A DNA stretch of 64,000 nucleotides, from positions 344,831-408,830 of the forward strand of contig NW_020289981.1 of NCBI RefSeq assembly GCF_003144245.1. Reading direction: 5' to 3'. Shown in pieces: positions 20,633 through 31,751 of this stretch. The notes under the pieces were generated by a model. The model worked only from the letters and a program-made list of their open reading frames with translations. It was not told the origin of the DNA and did no database searches. The position numbers were made by a program, and so were the translations under genes. Position 1 is the first letter of the stretch. Each line of letters starts with the position of its first letter. Origin of the DNA: Jaminaea rosea (taxonomy: Eukaryota > Basidiomycota > Exobasidiomycetes > Microstromatales).

Positions 20633-23600
20633 CTACCCACCCGTCCCTGCTGTTACCGCCGTTCCGCCGGTTCCCCCACTCCCCTCACTCGCAGTCCTAC
20701 TGCGCCTCTCCTCCTTCTCCTCCTCCCACTCCTGCTTCCACGCCTTCAGCAGTGTAGTCAGCGCGCGAGGAGCAAGCGGCTTGGTGTGCCACTCGTCCAT
20801 GCCTAGCTCAAGGCCTTTGCGCTGGTCTTCCTTTGAGCTGAGAGCCGTGACGGCTGCGATGCGTGGTCGGCGGTAGGTCCAAGAGAGAGTGGTGGGCGCT
20901 GTTGAGGGAGCGAGGCTGCTCGCATCGCCCGTCTGCTCAGACTCGGTGGATTCATTGCCGGCGCCACCGCCGCCGACGGCGAATCGCTGCTTATTGGAAG
21001 CCACGACGGACGATCCGACGTCGACTACGGCGTCGATAGCCCCATCGGCAGTCTCGGCCGCGCTATCGGCCGCGTCATGCTCGTGAGCCCTCATCTCCTT
21101 GCAGACCTGGAATCCATCGGCCACTGGTAGCGAGATGTCTAGCAGGACCAGGTGTGGGCGATACGCCTTGTATTTCGTGATGGCTTCGCCCCCATCGTGC
21201 GCTTCGGCGTAGTTGATGCCGAGACGTTGGAGGACAACAGTGAGGATCTTCCTGTGGGAGTAAGAGAGTGAGGAAGATGACAGTCAGCTCTTGAACCGCT
21301 CGAAGTAGGGCGACAGAAGCGGAGCTCGTGTACTCACATGTTGGTGGGATTGTCCTCTACGGCGAGAACGCGAAACTCGTCGTCGAGATCTTCCTCCTTG
21401 CCTCCGGACGCTTTGCCCTCGCTGTCAGCTTTGCTCTCGGCCTGTGTGAGCGCGGCCTCCTCTTCTCTGCCCGCCTCCTTGACCGCCTGCACCGCCGAGT
21501 TGGGCGTGGGCGTCACGACCTCCTCGTCAGCGTCCTCTGGCGTCGTCTTTTGAGCATCACGCATTGCAGCCGGCGAGAGTGGCGGAGGCTGGGCATCGTT
21601 CTTCTCTTCTCCCTGTTCCTGCTGGTTGGAGTGATGGTAGTGCGCGGGGGGCTCGCGAAGCACAAACGGTTTGGGATCCTGCAGAAACTCCAGCAGAGTC
21701 GCCAGACTCGCGGGCCCGAAGGGTGGCTGGAATAGATGGACCGCTCCTACACCTCCCCGCATCATCTGCTCCATACATGCCAGCTTGGCCGAGCGCTGTA
21801 GAGGGTCCGAGCTAACAACAACGAAGCGGGCCCCTTCTTTTGCAGTGAAGGGTAGGCGCTCATCACAGCCAGCCGGGTAGCGCTTTGAGAGGAAGGAGCT
21901 TAACGAGACGATCACGTCCGCCTCTTGTGGCGCATCGCTGCGGCAGCTGACGCCGTGGTCTTGGAGGAAGGCGCGCAACATCTCCTCGATGCGGTCCCCT
22001 CCTGGGGTGTCGTCGAAGCCGAAGAAATGCGCAGAGCTCACGGCCAAAGGGCCCTTGCTCTTGCAGCTGCAGCTGCAGCCCGAGCCCGAGGCCGAGGCTG
22101 AGCCCGCTCCCGTTGTATCAGCGAGTGCCACCAGTGACAGAACGATGGTGACCTGTGTGCCCTTTCCTGGCTCCGAATTCACGTCCATGTGCCCTCCAAG
22201 GCGCTGCGTCAATCCAGCAGCGATTGCTCCGCCCAGTCCCGTTCCCTGCTTGAAGGGGTCTGCCTTGGCGAAGGGCTGCAGGTACTTGTTGCGAAGGAAA
22301 GTCGCATCCATCCCGCAACCGGAGTCAATGAACTCGAATGCGACCCAGACTTCCTTGCTAGCCCCACCATCGTCAAACATTGAGGAGGTCATGGCTGACT
22401 CCGTTGCGCTACCATCGCCGCCGGCGCCTCCCTCATCACCCTCTTCTACGTCATTCTTATCTCGCTCTGCAGGTCTGATTTTGACCTCAACGAAGCCGCC
22501 GACGCCAGGCTCTCGCGTCGTGAAACGGAAGGCGTTGTGCAACAGCTTGCGGAAGATCTTGCGCATCGAGGGTCGATCAACACGGAATCGGCCGCGTAGG
22601 CTGGGGTCGATGGAGACGAAGAAGTCTGGTGGACGCACATCGAGGTTCTCTCGCTGAGAGGCTGGAGCAAGCTCGGCGCTGTGGCGGAGAGTTATGGCCG
22701 CCACCTCTACCTCTTCTTGCCCGACGTCTTCGATGAGGCTCGCAAGGAACGCCTCGTCCAGTCGAGCAGCAGCAGCCGATGCCGAACGAATGCCAGAGAG
22801 GTCACCAAAGTCGAGTACATCATCCAGGATGGAGCTGACGTTGCCAGCTGCAAGGCGAATACCTTCGAGACAGCCAGAGAGAAAGCCGTCTGGGCTCATG
22901 TCTAGATCTCGACCGCCCGCAGCGACACTTGCTCGTAGGAGCTCGGTGACGCCGCTGATGCCGTTGAGGGGGGTACGCATCTCGTGCTGGATGCTGCGAA
23001 CGAAGTCGAGTTGCGTACGGTCCGCAAGGCGGGCACGTTGTCGGAGGAGCGACGCTTCAAGAATTCTCGTAGCCGCCGTGAGAAGGTTGTAGTCGGTCTT
23101 CTGCAGAATTTTCACGTCGTTCCAAGCGACAATGATGAGGAATGTAGCCTGAGGGTCCTCCGCGTCGGCCGTTATAGGGTTCGCCACGTACATTGCGGGC
23201 TTGTTTGCTGGATCCCAAAGACAGCCCAGAGGGTCCATCATGCTGTGAGCCTTGGGACTAATGGGCGATGCGCTTTCCTCGCCTACAGCAAAATCATCCT
23301 CGGACGGCGAGGACATGGAACTCGGTCCACTTGCCTGCGTAAGGTAAGGTCCGCGCATCGACTGACCGCCACGCACAGGACCGTGAAAGTCCCTCTCGCG
23401 ACGCCACTCTGCCAGAAGGCGACCCATGGCCGCACGCCCTCGAGCGTCACTGACGTGCACTGGCCTGGGATCGCCGTCAGATGCGAAGATTGTGGGCTTG
23501 TGGGCAGGGTCGATCTGCGCGATGTATTGGCCGTCTTCCCAGCTGGTACCGGACGCGGTCCCGCCCTTGCCGAAGAGGTTGCGCGATGATGAACGCGAGT

Positions 23601-25142
23601 GCGAGATCCGGCCTGATCCACCACCACCTCCTCCGAAGCTGCTGCTGCTACTGCTGCTGCTGGTACTTGGGCCGCCGCCGTCGCCCCCGCTACTGCTGCT
23701 GAACTCGTAAGGAGCGTCGTCGGGCGTAGTCGCGTGCGATGAAGATGGGGGCGACACGAAAGTCTCGTCTGCGCTGAGAGAGGTCGAATGTGAGGACCAC
23801 CCGGAGCTGAAGTCGCGCGTTCTTTGTCTTCTCTGGGGCGAAGCGGAAGGATTGCCAGCGCTGCCACTACCGGCACTGCTAGGCGACAGGACCGAGCGAG
23901 AGCCTGACACGACGCTGGCGGTGCGTGCGGTGGAAAGACGATAGGCCGTCGTGTCGATGATCGTTGCCGAGCCCTCCAGGCATTCAGCGATCGTCTTAAC
24001 GATGAGAGCGGCAAGATCGCAGTGGACCTCCGTAGTGCTGTCGGTCGCGACGCTCGACTGATAGCTTGAGTTGTTCCAGCTATAGTCTGCGATCGTAGTA
24101 ATCGAAGATTGAACTCTAGTGGCCCTGGCGGCTTCGATTCGATGAATCTCCTGTTGTAGACTCTCGCATGCCATCTGCGCGATATCGCCTAGCATTTCTG
24201 CCTCTTCCTCTCCAAAGTCGTAACGAGGCTTGCCATCCGATATGCTCAGCTGGCCAATGCAGATCTTTGTCTTGTCGTTTGGGTCGAGTGAGTCGACGAG
24301 CATGGGAGCACTAGCATAGAAGTGGGCTTTGTTCGCGATGACGGTCGGGTTGCTTTTGAATCTCCAATCTTTTTCCAGATCCGGAATGACTACGACTTCT
24401 GGGTCGTTGTTGAGCATGGCGTGGGCACAGACGGACGTGGAGCGATCATGTAGGATGCTGTGTTCGCGAGGCTGAGCGAGATCCTCAGTGACGCACATGA
24501 CGATGGAATCGTCTTCGGCGCAGGGCGTCATGAATTGGGCGGCGGCGACTTTGAAGACTTTGCGTGCGTGCTTGGCGTAGCGTAGTAGCTCATGGCGGTA
24601 TGTTGGCTTGGTGAAGCCGTACTGCCTAAGAGCGGCTCGACGAGCTTGGAGTGCCTTGCGGGTGGGGAGAGGAGCAGGCAGGTAGCCGGCCGTGAGGAAG
24701 AAGCCTGCGTGAGAGAAGACGTGGGTAAGTCAGTGGAGGCTGCGCAACGTGTGGACTTTGGGCGCGGAGACTCACGCATTGGGTCCAGCATCTCGCCAGG
24801 GCCACTGAATGTGGGCCTTTGTCCACCGGTGGCAGTCGACTGAGCGTCATTGACGGTCAAACTGCGTCGATTGCCGGGACGCCTCAACATGTCCGGCGGC
24901 TGTACCGGCCTCCTCGAAGACGACGACAATGGCGCCTGTGTCCAACTTCCTCCCCTCTTGTACGAAGTATGGAAGTGTTGCCATTCATCGAAAGTCTCGG
25001 GCAGATGTGGATTCGCCGCCGTAGTAGCGCGATAGGCTGAGCATGGCGCCAATGGGCCGCGTGAAGGAGTCGACGAGGATCGATCGCGGCCGGCGCCAGC
25101 GGGCGGTGCAGGTTGCGAGTGATGACCTCTCTTGGGCAGCAT
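20633..25142 (-). CDS. GAF-domain hybrid histidine kinase (first)
   Basis: Two-component sensor that autophosphorylates a His and passes phosphate to an Asp on its own receiver, probably feeding an Ypd1-type phosphorelay; signal unknown. Exons 25142-24776, 24704-21338 and 21251-20633, with 71- and 86-nt introns, give 1450 aa. Order: disordered N-terminus; conserved linker (LPTRKALQARRAALRQYG, about residue 135); GAF (about 180-310); Ser/Gly-rich stretch; H-box SIQHEMRTPLNGISG (about 695); N-box KLLHNAFRFTTRE (845); G-boxes DSGCGMD and GTGLGGAI (to 945); a degenerate receiver-like region (about 1010-1127); true receiver from about 1233 with AVEDNPTNM, phospho-Asp in LLDISLPVADG, and TKPL. The second intron lies right after EDNPTNM, inside the receiver. 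No membrane segment, so cytosolic. About 75 low-complexity residues are inserted in the receiver. Confidence 0.88.
21252..21337 (-). other. Intron splitting the receiver domain
   Basis: Donor GTGAGTAC at 21337 and acceptor CCCACAG ending at 21252. Splicing completes the Met codon in EDNPTNM and runs into KILTVVLQRLG, the normal first helix of a receiver. Confidence 0.85.
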
Positions 25143-25742
25143 CGCGGTGGAAGGCGTCACAGCATTAATGGCGGTGCGCACAGAGCGATGCGAGAGAGTT
25201 GTGCTTCAGGAGTGTGCGAGCCGCAATGAGAGTGCCCAAGGAGATTGGTCGTTAGGAATGCCAGTGAGCGCAGCCGCAACCTTAGCCCAGGGTCGGGAGA
25301 GTGTTGGTGGCGGGTGGTACAAGCCAAAGATAGAAGCCGGCGTCAAGGAAAGGAAAGAAGGAAAGGCGTGAGATGCGGGCGATCTGATCGCGAAGGAGAG
25401 TGAAAGATGTGTGAGATGAGAAGCAAGGGAGCGAGCGTCGTATGTCTCACTCACTGAACCGCCCGACGCAAGAGCAGCGGGGCGGGCGAGGACAGAGGGC
25501 GGGAGCAGCGACAAGGAGAGGCGCCGGTTGCTCAATGCCGCTGCCGTGCCTCGTTCCGGCTGCCGACACAGCGATGGGCGGGCGGCGGCGTTTCCACTTC
25601 CACTCGAGGTGGCTGGTTCATCCCTCAGCGTCACCGTGAGAAAACGCATGTCTTGGAGCGGAAGGGGTCACGTACCGAGCTAGGCTGCAACTATTGCTCA
25701 GCCTCTTGAGAAACTGCGTACCGCAGGTGAGGTCTAAGGATC
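25143..25742. promoter_or_regulatory. Divergent intergenic region, histidine kinase / methyltransferase
   Basis: 600 bases between two outward-facing starts; should hold both promoters. Small frames here lack family resemblance. No specific site identified. Confidence 0.5.
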
Positions 25743-26696
25743 ATGGCCTCGTGGTGGCAGCCTCATCGTGGAAGCCCAGCCGCAACAGCCGCAATCGTCA
25801 CCCTTGTCGCCGCTGGAGCTGCATTAGTGTACGCTCTCCTCCCACCTCGCCCCCTTCGCGACCGGCTACAAGGACCACAGCCAGATGAAGTAACCCAGAT
25901 CGACAATGACATCTACGAGGGTGAGAGTGGCTTCTGGGACGACGCAGAGGATGCTCCCCTTCGTCTCGTCAATGCCGCGAGGATTCCCTACTTTGCCTCC
26001 ATCTGGGAGCGCGAGGTACAGCCGGTGCAGGGCGAAGAGCGTCGCTACCTCGACGTCGGCTGCGGCGGGGGCGTAGCAACAGAGGAGCTAGCCAAGCTCT
26101 CCTTTATAGACCACATCGTCGGTCTCGACCCGGCAAAGGGGGCAATTCGACACGCCCAGCAGCGGGTCAAGCAACTCAATCTCAACGGCAAGCTTTCCTA
26201 CGTGACAGGCTCCGCCTTCTCCCTCCCGTTTCCCTCGAATCACTTCAACGGCGTCGTCTCCTCCGACGTCATCGAGCACCTCGAGGACGTTTCGGCCGCC
26301 CTGGCCGAGGTATATCGCGTCCTCAAGCCAGGAGGGATCTTTGTCTTCGACACGATCAATCGCACCGCCTACTCGTGGTTGACGACGATCCTGCTCGCCC
26401 AACGCCTGCTGCGCTACATCCCGGAGGATGCGCATGATTGGCGTCTCTACGTGACGCCGCAGGAGATGAGGCATGGCTTGGAGAAGGCTGGATTTGAGGT
26501 CGGTGATGAGAGGAGTGAGTGGAGCGGGATGGGGCCGAGCCTTTATGCGCCTCATAGGGTGCTCCGGCGGCTCCTGGCGGAGAAAAAGGGGAGGGCCAGT
26601 CTGTTCGGGCCGTGGGGTCAGAGTAGATGGAACAAGCAGGCATCGTATCTGGGTTGGGCCAGAAAGCCACTCGAGAAGGCAGACAAGCCAGAGTGA
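25743..26696 (+). CDS. UbiG/Coq3-like SAM-dependent methyltransferase, membrane-anchored
   Basis: Class I methyltransferase. UbiG and Coq3 perform the O-methylations of ubiquinone synthesis; the substrate here is unproven. Seen: 317 aa, one exon. A hydrophobic helix near residues 15-33 (AAIVTLVAAGAALVYALL) precedes the fold. Motif I is YLDVGCGGGVATEELAKL, the acidic strand is VGLDPAKG, then SSDVIEHLEDV and VLKPGGIFVFDTINRT, followed by EDAHDWRLYVTPQEM; the TINRT and HDW segments are typical of UbiG. The upstream GFWDD...RLVNAARIPYF region corresponds to UbiG WW..G...LH..N..R but is diverged. The membrane helix replaces an obvious mitochondrial presequence, so this may be a paralogue rather than Coq3 itself. 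Confidence 0.72.
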   Translation: MASWWQPHRGSPAATAAIVTLVAAGAALVYALLPPRPLRDRLQGPQPDEVTQIDNDIYEGESGFWDDAEDAPLRLVNAARIPYFASIWEREVQPVQGEERRYLDVGCGGGVATEELAKLSFIDHIVGLDPAKGAIRHAQQRVKQLNLNGKLSYVTGSAFSLPFPSNHFNGVVSSDVIEHLEDVSAALAEVYRVLKPGGIFVFDTINRTAYSWLTTILLAQRLLRYIPEDAHDWRLYVTPQEMRHGLEKAGFEVGDERSEWSGMGPSLYAPHRVLRRLLAEKKGRASLFGPWGQSRWNKQASYLGWARKPLEKADKPE

Positions 26697-26869
26697 AATA
26701 GATAGATTGAAACATGAGCCAGCGAGAAGACGAGAGGGAGCAACGAGCGAGCATTAAAAGGTATTCTGCTAACGAGCGTGATGTGCTTCAGAGCGAGCAC
26801 TTCGCTTGACTTGCAATTCGGAATCGTCCTAGAGGGTATGCACGAAGCAATGAAGGCAGAATGATTCCA

Positions 26870-29113
26870 TTAGGCAGCGGCAGCCGTTGTGGGCGCAGCA
26901 GCTGGTGCTCCATTGACGCCATTGGGCACGCTAACACCGTCAGCTGTGCTGTTGACTCCCTCAGTCGGCCCGGTCACGGTGGCCGGCTTGGCTCCCGGCT
27001 TCTCTGCCTCGCCGATGACCGAGGCAGGCCCAGCGTTGACATGCTTGTTGAAGCCCTTGCTGTGAAGCATACCCCAGTGCTCCTTGCCCACCTGCCACGC
27101 CGGAGGCGGAGCCTTGACCGGGTAGGACTTGGTCTGCCCGCTGCCCTTGCTTTTCTCAATGCGCAGCTCAAACTCCAGGTCACCCGTCCCCGCGTCACGC
27201 TTGACAGCGCACCAATTGCGAGCTCCCATGATATAGCGGTCATTCTGCTTTTGGTCGTTGAGGTCGAGCTCGAAGACGGGAACGGCGCCCTCCTTAGTGC
27301 CGTGCTTCCAGAGGCTGCGGTGCGTCTTCTTAGCGAGCTTGTTGAGCATGTTGATGACAGCGGGCGGAGGTGGAGCATTCACGATGGCAGAGGTGATGAC
27401 AGCGAGGGAGAATTTGGGGTCCATGCGAGGTTCGTGGTGATGATAGCCGGAGAAATAGCCGACGCCTGCGGCATGGACATCGCCCGAGATCCAGCTGATA
27501 CGGAGGTGCTTCTCCAGCGCCAACTCCTGAACTCGACAGATAAGGGCATTTCGCTCCTTCTTATGGTGTCGTGCGCACCAATGATCGTCTTTTCAAGATG
27601 AATTTGAGTCGAGAAGAGTAGTAGAGGGTTGGTAGCAAAGTTGTGGGATGAGGGGCAGGGGCGCGGAGGCGTAAGACGCGTCACGGTCAGCTCAATGCTT
27701 CGCGACGCGCAGATCACCTCCCCAAGTACTCACTGAGGTCGTCCAAGAGTTCAACATCGCCATTGAAATCGTTGGTGAAGCCTGAACTGATCCCCTTGGC
27801 AAGCATGATGAGTGGGTTGAGTTTTGAGGAGAGGGTCGACTCGAGGAAGACCATGCGCGGATACGCGAGCGGAACTCCCAGCAAAATTACGAGGTGCTCA
27901 ACTCCGCCTGGAACATCAGAGTGGATGCGCTTAAAGATCTTGTCATAGCTCTGCTTGGTACAGATCTGATCCAGCTTGCGCTCTGCGCGACAGTCGACCA
28001 TGAGGAGCCACTGCTTGGGTCCGAAGTAGGTGAGGAAGGATTGGTGAGGGAAGTCAATGTATGCGCCCTTGTTTCCGACAATAATCGAGCGATTTGAGTG
28101 CTTGCCCGGAGTGTCGTCGGTGCCGTCTACTTCAAGCTTCATGGCCTGCTGGAAGAGGTAGTACCAGAAGAAGCCCTTGGAGCCGATGGCGTTGAAGATG
28201 GGCGACCTCATGAGGCTGCGGGCGCGGAGCGGAGCGGAACAGTGGTCAGAAGAAAGCTCGTTTTCAGTAGGTCAGCTGCAGCTACTCACTCTTCGGTGTA
28301 GGTGCCAAATCCGTCGATGAGGTCATGGTCGTCCAGCATGTTGCACTGCGGAACCGACGCGATCGTCTTGGAGAAGCTTCCGCTGCCGTACCACTCGACA
28401 TAATGATTGAACAGGTAGCGGTCAATGCAAGCGCTGATCTCATCGGTGAGAGGCATGGCCATCCTCTTCTTTGGGTTCTTCTCCTCGGTCCACTGCTTCA
28501 TCTCTGGCTCGAAAGCGAGCTTGTCATTGTAGATCTGGTCACCGCCACCGACGACGGCGTGGAAGGGCAGCTTCTTGTGCTCCTTGAGGACATCGTCCCA
28601 CAGCGGATTGGGGCCGTTCCACTCCTTCGTGTCACAACTGGCGCTGAAGCCGTTGCAGGAGTGGCCGATCCAGTGGAAGTCTTGGTTCTTGGCGGGCACA
28701 AAGAAGCTGTTCGACGTAGCCTCAGTGATGCAGGGAGGCTGCGAGTCGGGGTGAGCAGTTCCCTCGAGGGAGTAGGTGACCTTCTGCTCAGACTGAGAGA
28801 GAGGGACCTCAATCTTGAATCGCCAGATGGTATGGGCGGCGGGCTCGCCCTGGTATTGGTGCAGCTTGAGAGCCTGTACCGTCTGCTGAGCATTGTCGTG
28901 CCCGACTGCTCCCTCTCCCTGCGCTTTTTGTTCACCGGTCACTTCAGTGCTCTGCCCATCATAAGGTTGCCACCTGAGTCGCAGCGTGGGCGTGACCGAG
29001 TAATCGCTCGTGTCGTCGCGCGTTACGAGGAGTGCGAAGCCGTGCCAGACTTGCGTCTTGACGTCGACTGTGTCGTACTTGAGACCTAACACGCGGACGT
29101 TGAGTTGGGACAT
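26870..29113 (-). CDS. PhoD-like phosphatase superfamily protein
   Basis: Calcineurin-like metallophosphatase fold of the PhoD type; the substrate in fungi is mostly unknown. Exons 29113-28290, 28215-27734 and 27588-26870 (introns 74 and 145 nt) give 674 aa. Residues up to about 140 form a beta-rich N-terminal domain. The catalytic part shows FHWIGHSCNG, VVGGGDQIYND, NMLDDHDLIDGFGTY, then DLNDHWCARHHKKERN (created by the second splice) and ISWISGDVHAAGVGYF; together these supply the metal-binding His, Asp and Asn residues of the fold. The C-terminal 60 residues are Ala/Pro/Thr-rich. No signal peptide is evident, so probably intracellular. Correct family motifs appearing across both splice joins support the exon model. 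It lies head-to-tail with the thiolase upstream. Confidence 0.88.
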
Positions 29114-29607
29114 CGTTGCGTGCGGATACGAAGATGAGGCTAATGAGAAGAAATGTAGGAGGTGGGGGGACCTACTGCAGCGACCGCCGGCTCTTCGATG
29201 ATTAGTAGAGTAGAGCGCGTATGCCCCGTCCGCCAATTTCCAATCCGGGACACGGCGCCTGTCCGTCCGTTGAGCTGCCTGCTTGCCTCTTGCTCGCTTT
29301 CTCTGCACCGCTCTGCGACTCCACCGCGTCCGAGCAGTCTTCTTTTCTCGCTGCTGCAGGGTCTCAGTCTCATGCACTGCCAAGACCACGGGAAGTAAGG
29401 CGCGGAGGCTGAATCGCGGCCAAGCTAGCCTAGGCGGGCAAATGCGCCGCCGGCCAACGCGAAGTCGATGACGAGATGAGCTGAGGCTGGCGATTTCCAT
29501 GATAGCGAGCAACGGTTCACGATGAGATAACATCAGATTGGCAGGCGGAATCATCACGATGAGGTTGTCAGGAGGTTCTATTCTAGCTGAGCTCTGCCTC
29601 GGCGCTT
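29114..29607. other. Intergenic region between thiolase and PhoD-like gene
   Basis: About 490 bases, both neighbours on the minus strand. A minus-strand frame extends from the PhoD-like gene through this gap, but it is Arg-rich and unlike PhoD; I treat it as upstream untranslated or promoter DNA. Confidence 0.5.
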
Positions 29608-30819
29608 TTAAACCACCTCGAGGACGAGCGTCGCCGACTGGCCGCCACCGATGCATGCGCTCACTACCGCCCTCTTCTTGCCCAACCTCCTCAAGTTGTG
29701 CACCGTAGACGCCGCAATCCTCGCACCCGACGCTCCGAGGGGATGCCCTACGGCAATGGCCCCACCATGAATGTTGAACTTCTCGTCGGGGATGCCCAGC
29801 TCCTTCTGCACGCTGAGGGCCTGGGCGGCAAAGGCTTCGTTGACCTCGATCAAATCCATGTCGTCCATCGTGTACCCTGAGCGAGCGAGGGCTTGTCGGA
29901 TCCCCTCAACGGGGCCAATGCCCATGATCGTCGGCTCGCAGGCGGTGACGGAGTACGAGACGACGCGGGCGAGTGGGGTCAGGCCGTACCTGTTGAGGGC
30001 CTCCTCTGACGCGACGACATTGGCGGCTCCTCCGTCGCAGATGCCCGATGCATTACCCGCAGTAACTGCTCCGTCTTTCTTGAAGACCGAGGGCAGCTTG
30101 GTAAGCGACTCGATGGTCGTCTTTGCACGCGGGTGCTCATCAGCCGCAAACGTCTCCGTCGTCTTCTTGACGGGCACCTCGACGGGCACAATCTCGTCCT
30201 TGAACGCTCCCTCCTCCAGCGCCTTAGCGAAGCGCTGCTGCGATCTGAGGGCGAACTCATCACATTGCTGGCGGGTGATCCCGTACTTGTCTGCGAGGTT
30301 CTCAGCTGTGATGCCCATGGGCGTCGGCTTCGGGTACATGTCGGTGAGGGCGGCAGCGAGGGAGTCGACGAGCTTGAGGTCTACACCGTACTTGCCGCCA
30401 CCGAAGCGGACGCCGTGGAGCGTGTAGGGAGCCTGTGACATTGACTCGGTACCTCCCGTGAGGATCAGGTCTCCATCGCCGCACCTGATCTCCTGGACGG
30501 CGTTGATGATCGACTGGAAGCCCGAGCCGCACAGCCTGTTGACGGTCAGAGCAGGCACGGTCACGGGAAGGCCGGCGTGATGACCGACATGACGAGCGAG
30601 GTAGGCAGCAGCATTGTCACTAGCGTGGACGTTGCCGAAAATGGTAGCCTTGATCTCCTTCTCAATGCCGTTTGGCAGCTGGTCGAGGGCTGCGCGAGAG
30701 GCCAATCCTCCGAGGTTGGCAGCCGTGAACTTGGCCAGCTTGCCTCCAAATGCGCCGAAAGGAGTGCGCTTCGAAGCGACGATGTATGCTGCTTGGCTGA
30801 GGGATGTCGAGGGCTTCAT
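29608..30819 (-). CDS. 3-ketoacyl-CoA thiolase, ACAA2-type
   Basis: Thiolytic cleavage of 3-ketoacyl-CoA in fatty-acid beta-oxidation, or the reverse acetyl-CoA condensation. Seen: 403 aa, single exon, full thiolase length. The acyl-accepting Cys97 sits in VNRLCGSGFQS, followed by GGTESMSQAPY; the catalytic NEAFA, GGAIAVGHPLGASG His and SACIGGGQS Cys segments are all present. MSQAPY, LTDMYPKPTPMGITAENLA and VFKKDGAVTAGNASG are close to the mitochondrial ACAA2 group rather than the peroxisomal Pot1 group. The C-terminus (LVLEVV) lacks a peroxisomal SKL-like signal, and the N-terminus has no Pot1-like PTS2, which fits an uncleaved mitochondrial or cytosolic enzyme. Cytosolic acetoacetyl-CoA thiolase (Erg10) is the main alternative. 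Confidence 0.88.
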   Translation of the reverse strand: MKPSTSLSQAAYIVASKRTPFGAFGGKLAKFTAANLGGLASRAALDQLPNGIEKEIKATIFGNVHASDNAAAYLARHVGHHAGLPVTVPALTVNRLCGSGFQSIINAVQEIRCGDGDLILTGGTESMSQAPYTLHGVRFGGGKYGVDLKLVDSLAAALTDMYPKPTPMGITAENLADKYGITRQQCDEFALRSQQRFAKALEEGAFKDEIVPVEVPVKKTTETFAADEHPRAKTTIESLTKLPSVFKKDGAVTAGNASGICDGGAANVVASEEALNRYGLTPLARVVSYSVTACEPTIMGIGPVEGIRQALARSGYTMDDMDLIEVNEAFAAQALSVQKELGIPDEKFNIHGGAIAVGHPLGASGARIAASTVHNLRRLGKKRAVVSACIGGGQSATLVLEVV

Positions 30820-31006
30820 GCTGGGCGTGTGAGTGTAGCAGAGAGAAGAGTTGATCGGGAAGCCTCAGGTTCTCGACGTCGACGCCGCCGGCTGTCCGGC
30901 TCTCTGGAGCGCGTGAGTCGCAAGCCGGTCCTGAGCCACGTGGTTTGGGCCGCCCCTCCGCACGGGCCTGACTCTCTCGCGATTTTTGGTTCCTGACGCG
31001 GTGCTC

Positions 31007-31008
<2 letters not shown>

Positions 31009-31039
<31 letters not shown>

Positions 31040-31043
31040 CTCG
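31009..31043. repeat. Hexanucleotide TGTTGC microsatellite
   Basis: Five consecutive TGTTGC-like units, followed by a degenerate CTCGCT tail, read directly in the sequence. Confidence 0.8.
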
Positions 31044-31375
31044 CTCTCGCCCATCGTCGATCGTTGAGTCAGCCAGCCAGCCAGCAAAGCCAGCGCACCG
31101 CCTGTGCTGAGCATCTGGTCTCCCCACCTCACCATTCGCAATCTCAAGCTCCTCGCTCACCGCGACGAAGACATCCACACACGCCATCAGAAAGCTCCAA
31201 AGCACACTACCTCTCACATCACTCCACCGCTAGCAGACAGACCAAGCAGCAAAGCCATTTGAGCGCGTGAGGCTGTGTCACGGGGGGGAGGGCGACGAGG
31301 AAAGATGAGATTGATTAGCTCTCTCTGTAGTTAGGGTGACCTATGGAGGAGTAGCCCTTATGGCTCTGGCTTTAA

Positions 31376-31413
31376 AGTCGTAGAGTCGTAGCGTCGTAGC
31401 GTGACCAAGTCGT
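31376..31413. repeat. Short GTCGTAG direct repeats
   Basis: Four copies of GTCGTAG, irregularly spaced (AGTCGTAGAGTCGTAGCG, then more downstream). Short, function unknown. Confidence 0.6.
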
Positions 31414-31751
31414 AGATACCAGCACCAACTCCATAGCGTGCAAGAGGCTTAGTATCATCACGACCAACATCGTCGAGAGCTAGTCAGGCGCCCATCAAGA
31501 TTGGCATGCAAACCTTCTCTTCGGCTCAAGCACGCGACCAAGTGCAGGCATCAAGGGCTCAACCTCAGCAGATCGTAGCAATAATCCTTGCCACCATCCA
31601 GGTCGGCGCGAGGCCCTCAAGACCAGCTCAGCAGATCACAACGGCGTCCTTCACTCCGCTCTGAACACACACGCACACAGAGTCTCCCAGCCGCTGGGAA
31701 CATTGAAGCGTACCACACAACAAACAACATAGAAACAGAGGATTCTCCAAG

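Larger units (their letters stand above)
30820..31751. other. Intergenic region with short tandem repeats
   Basis: About 930 bases between the thiolase start (-) and the HNH-like gene (+). It contains a TGTTGC-type hexanucleotide tract near 31009-31043 and several copies of GTCGTAG near 31376-31413. No supported gene. Confidence 0.5.

Noticed and set aside
29114-29656. N-terminal extension of the PhoD-like gene
   Set aside because: Arg/Ser-rich and overlapping the 3' end of the thiolase on the same strand; the ATG at 29113 directly precedes the conserved N-terminal domain.
26870-30819. PhoD-like gene and thiolase as a co-transcribed unit
   Set aside because: Same strand, but about 490 bases apart and functionally unrelated; fungal operons are not expected.
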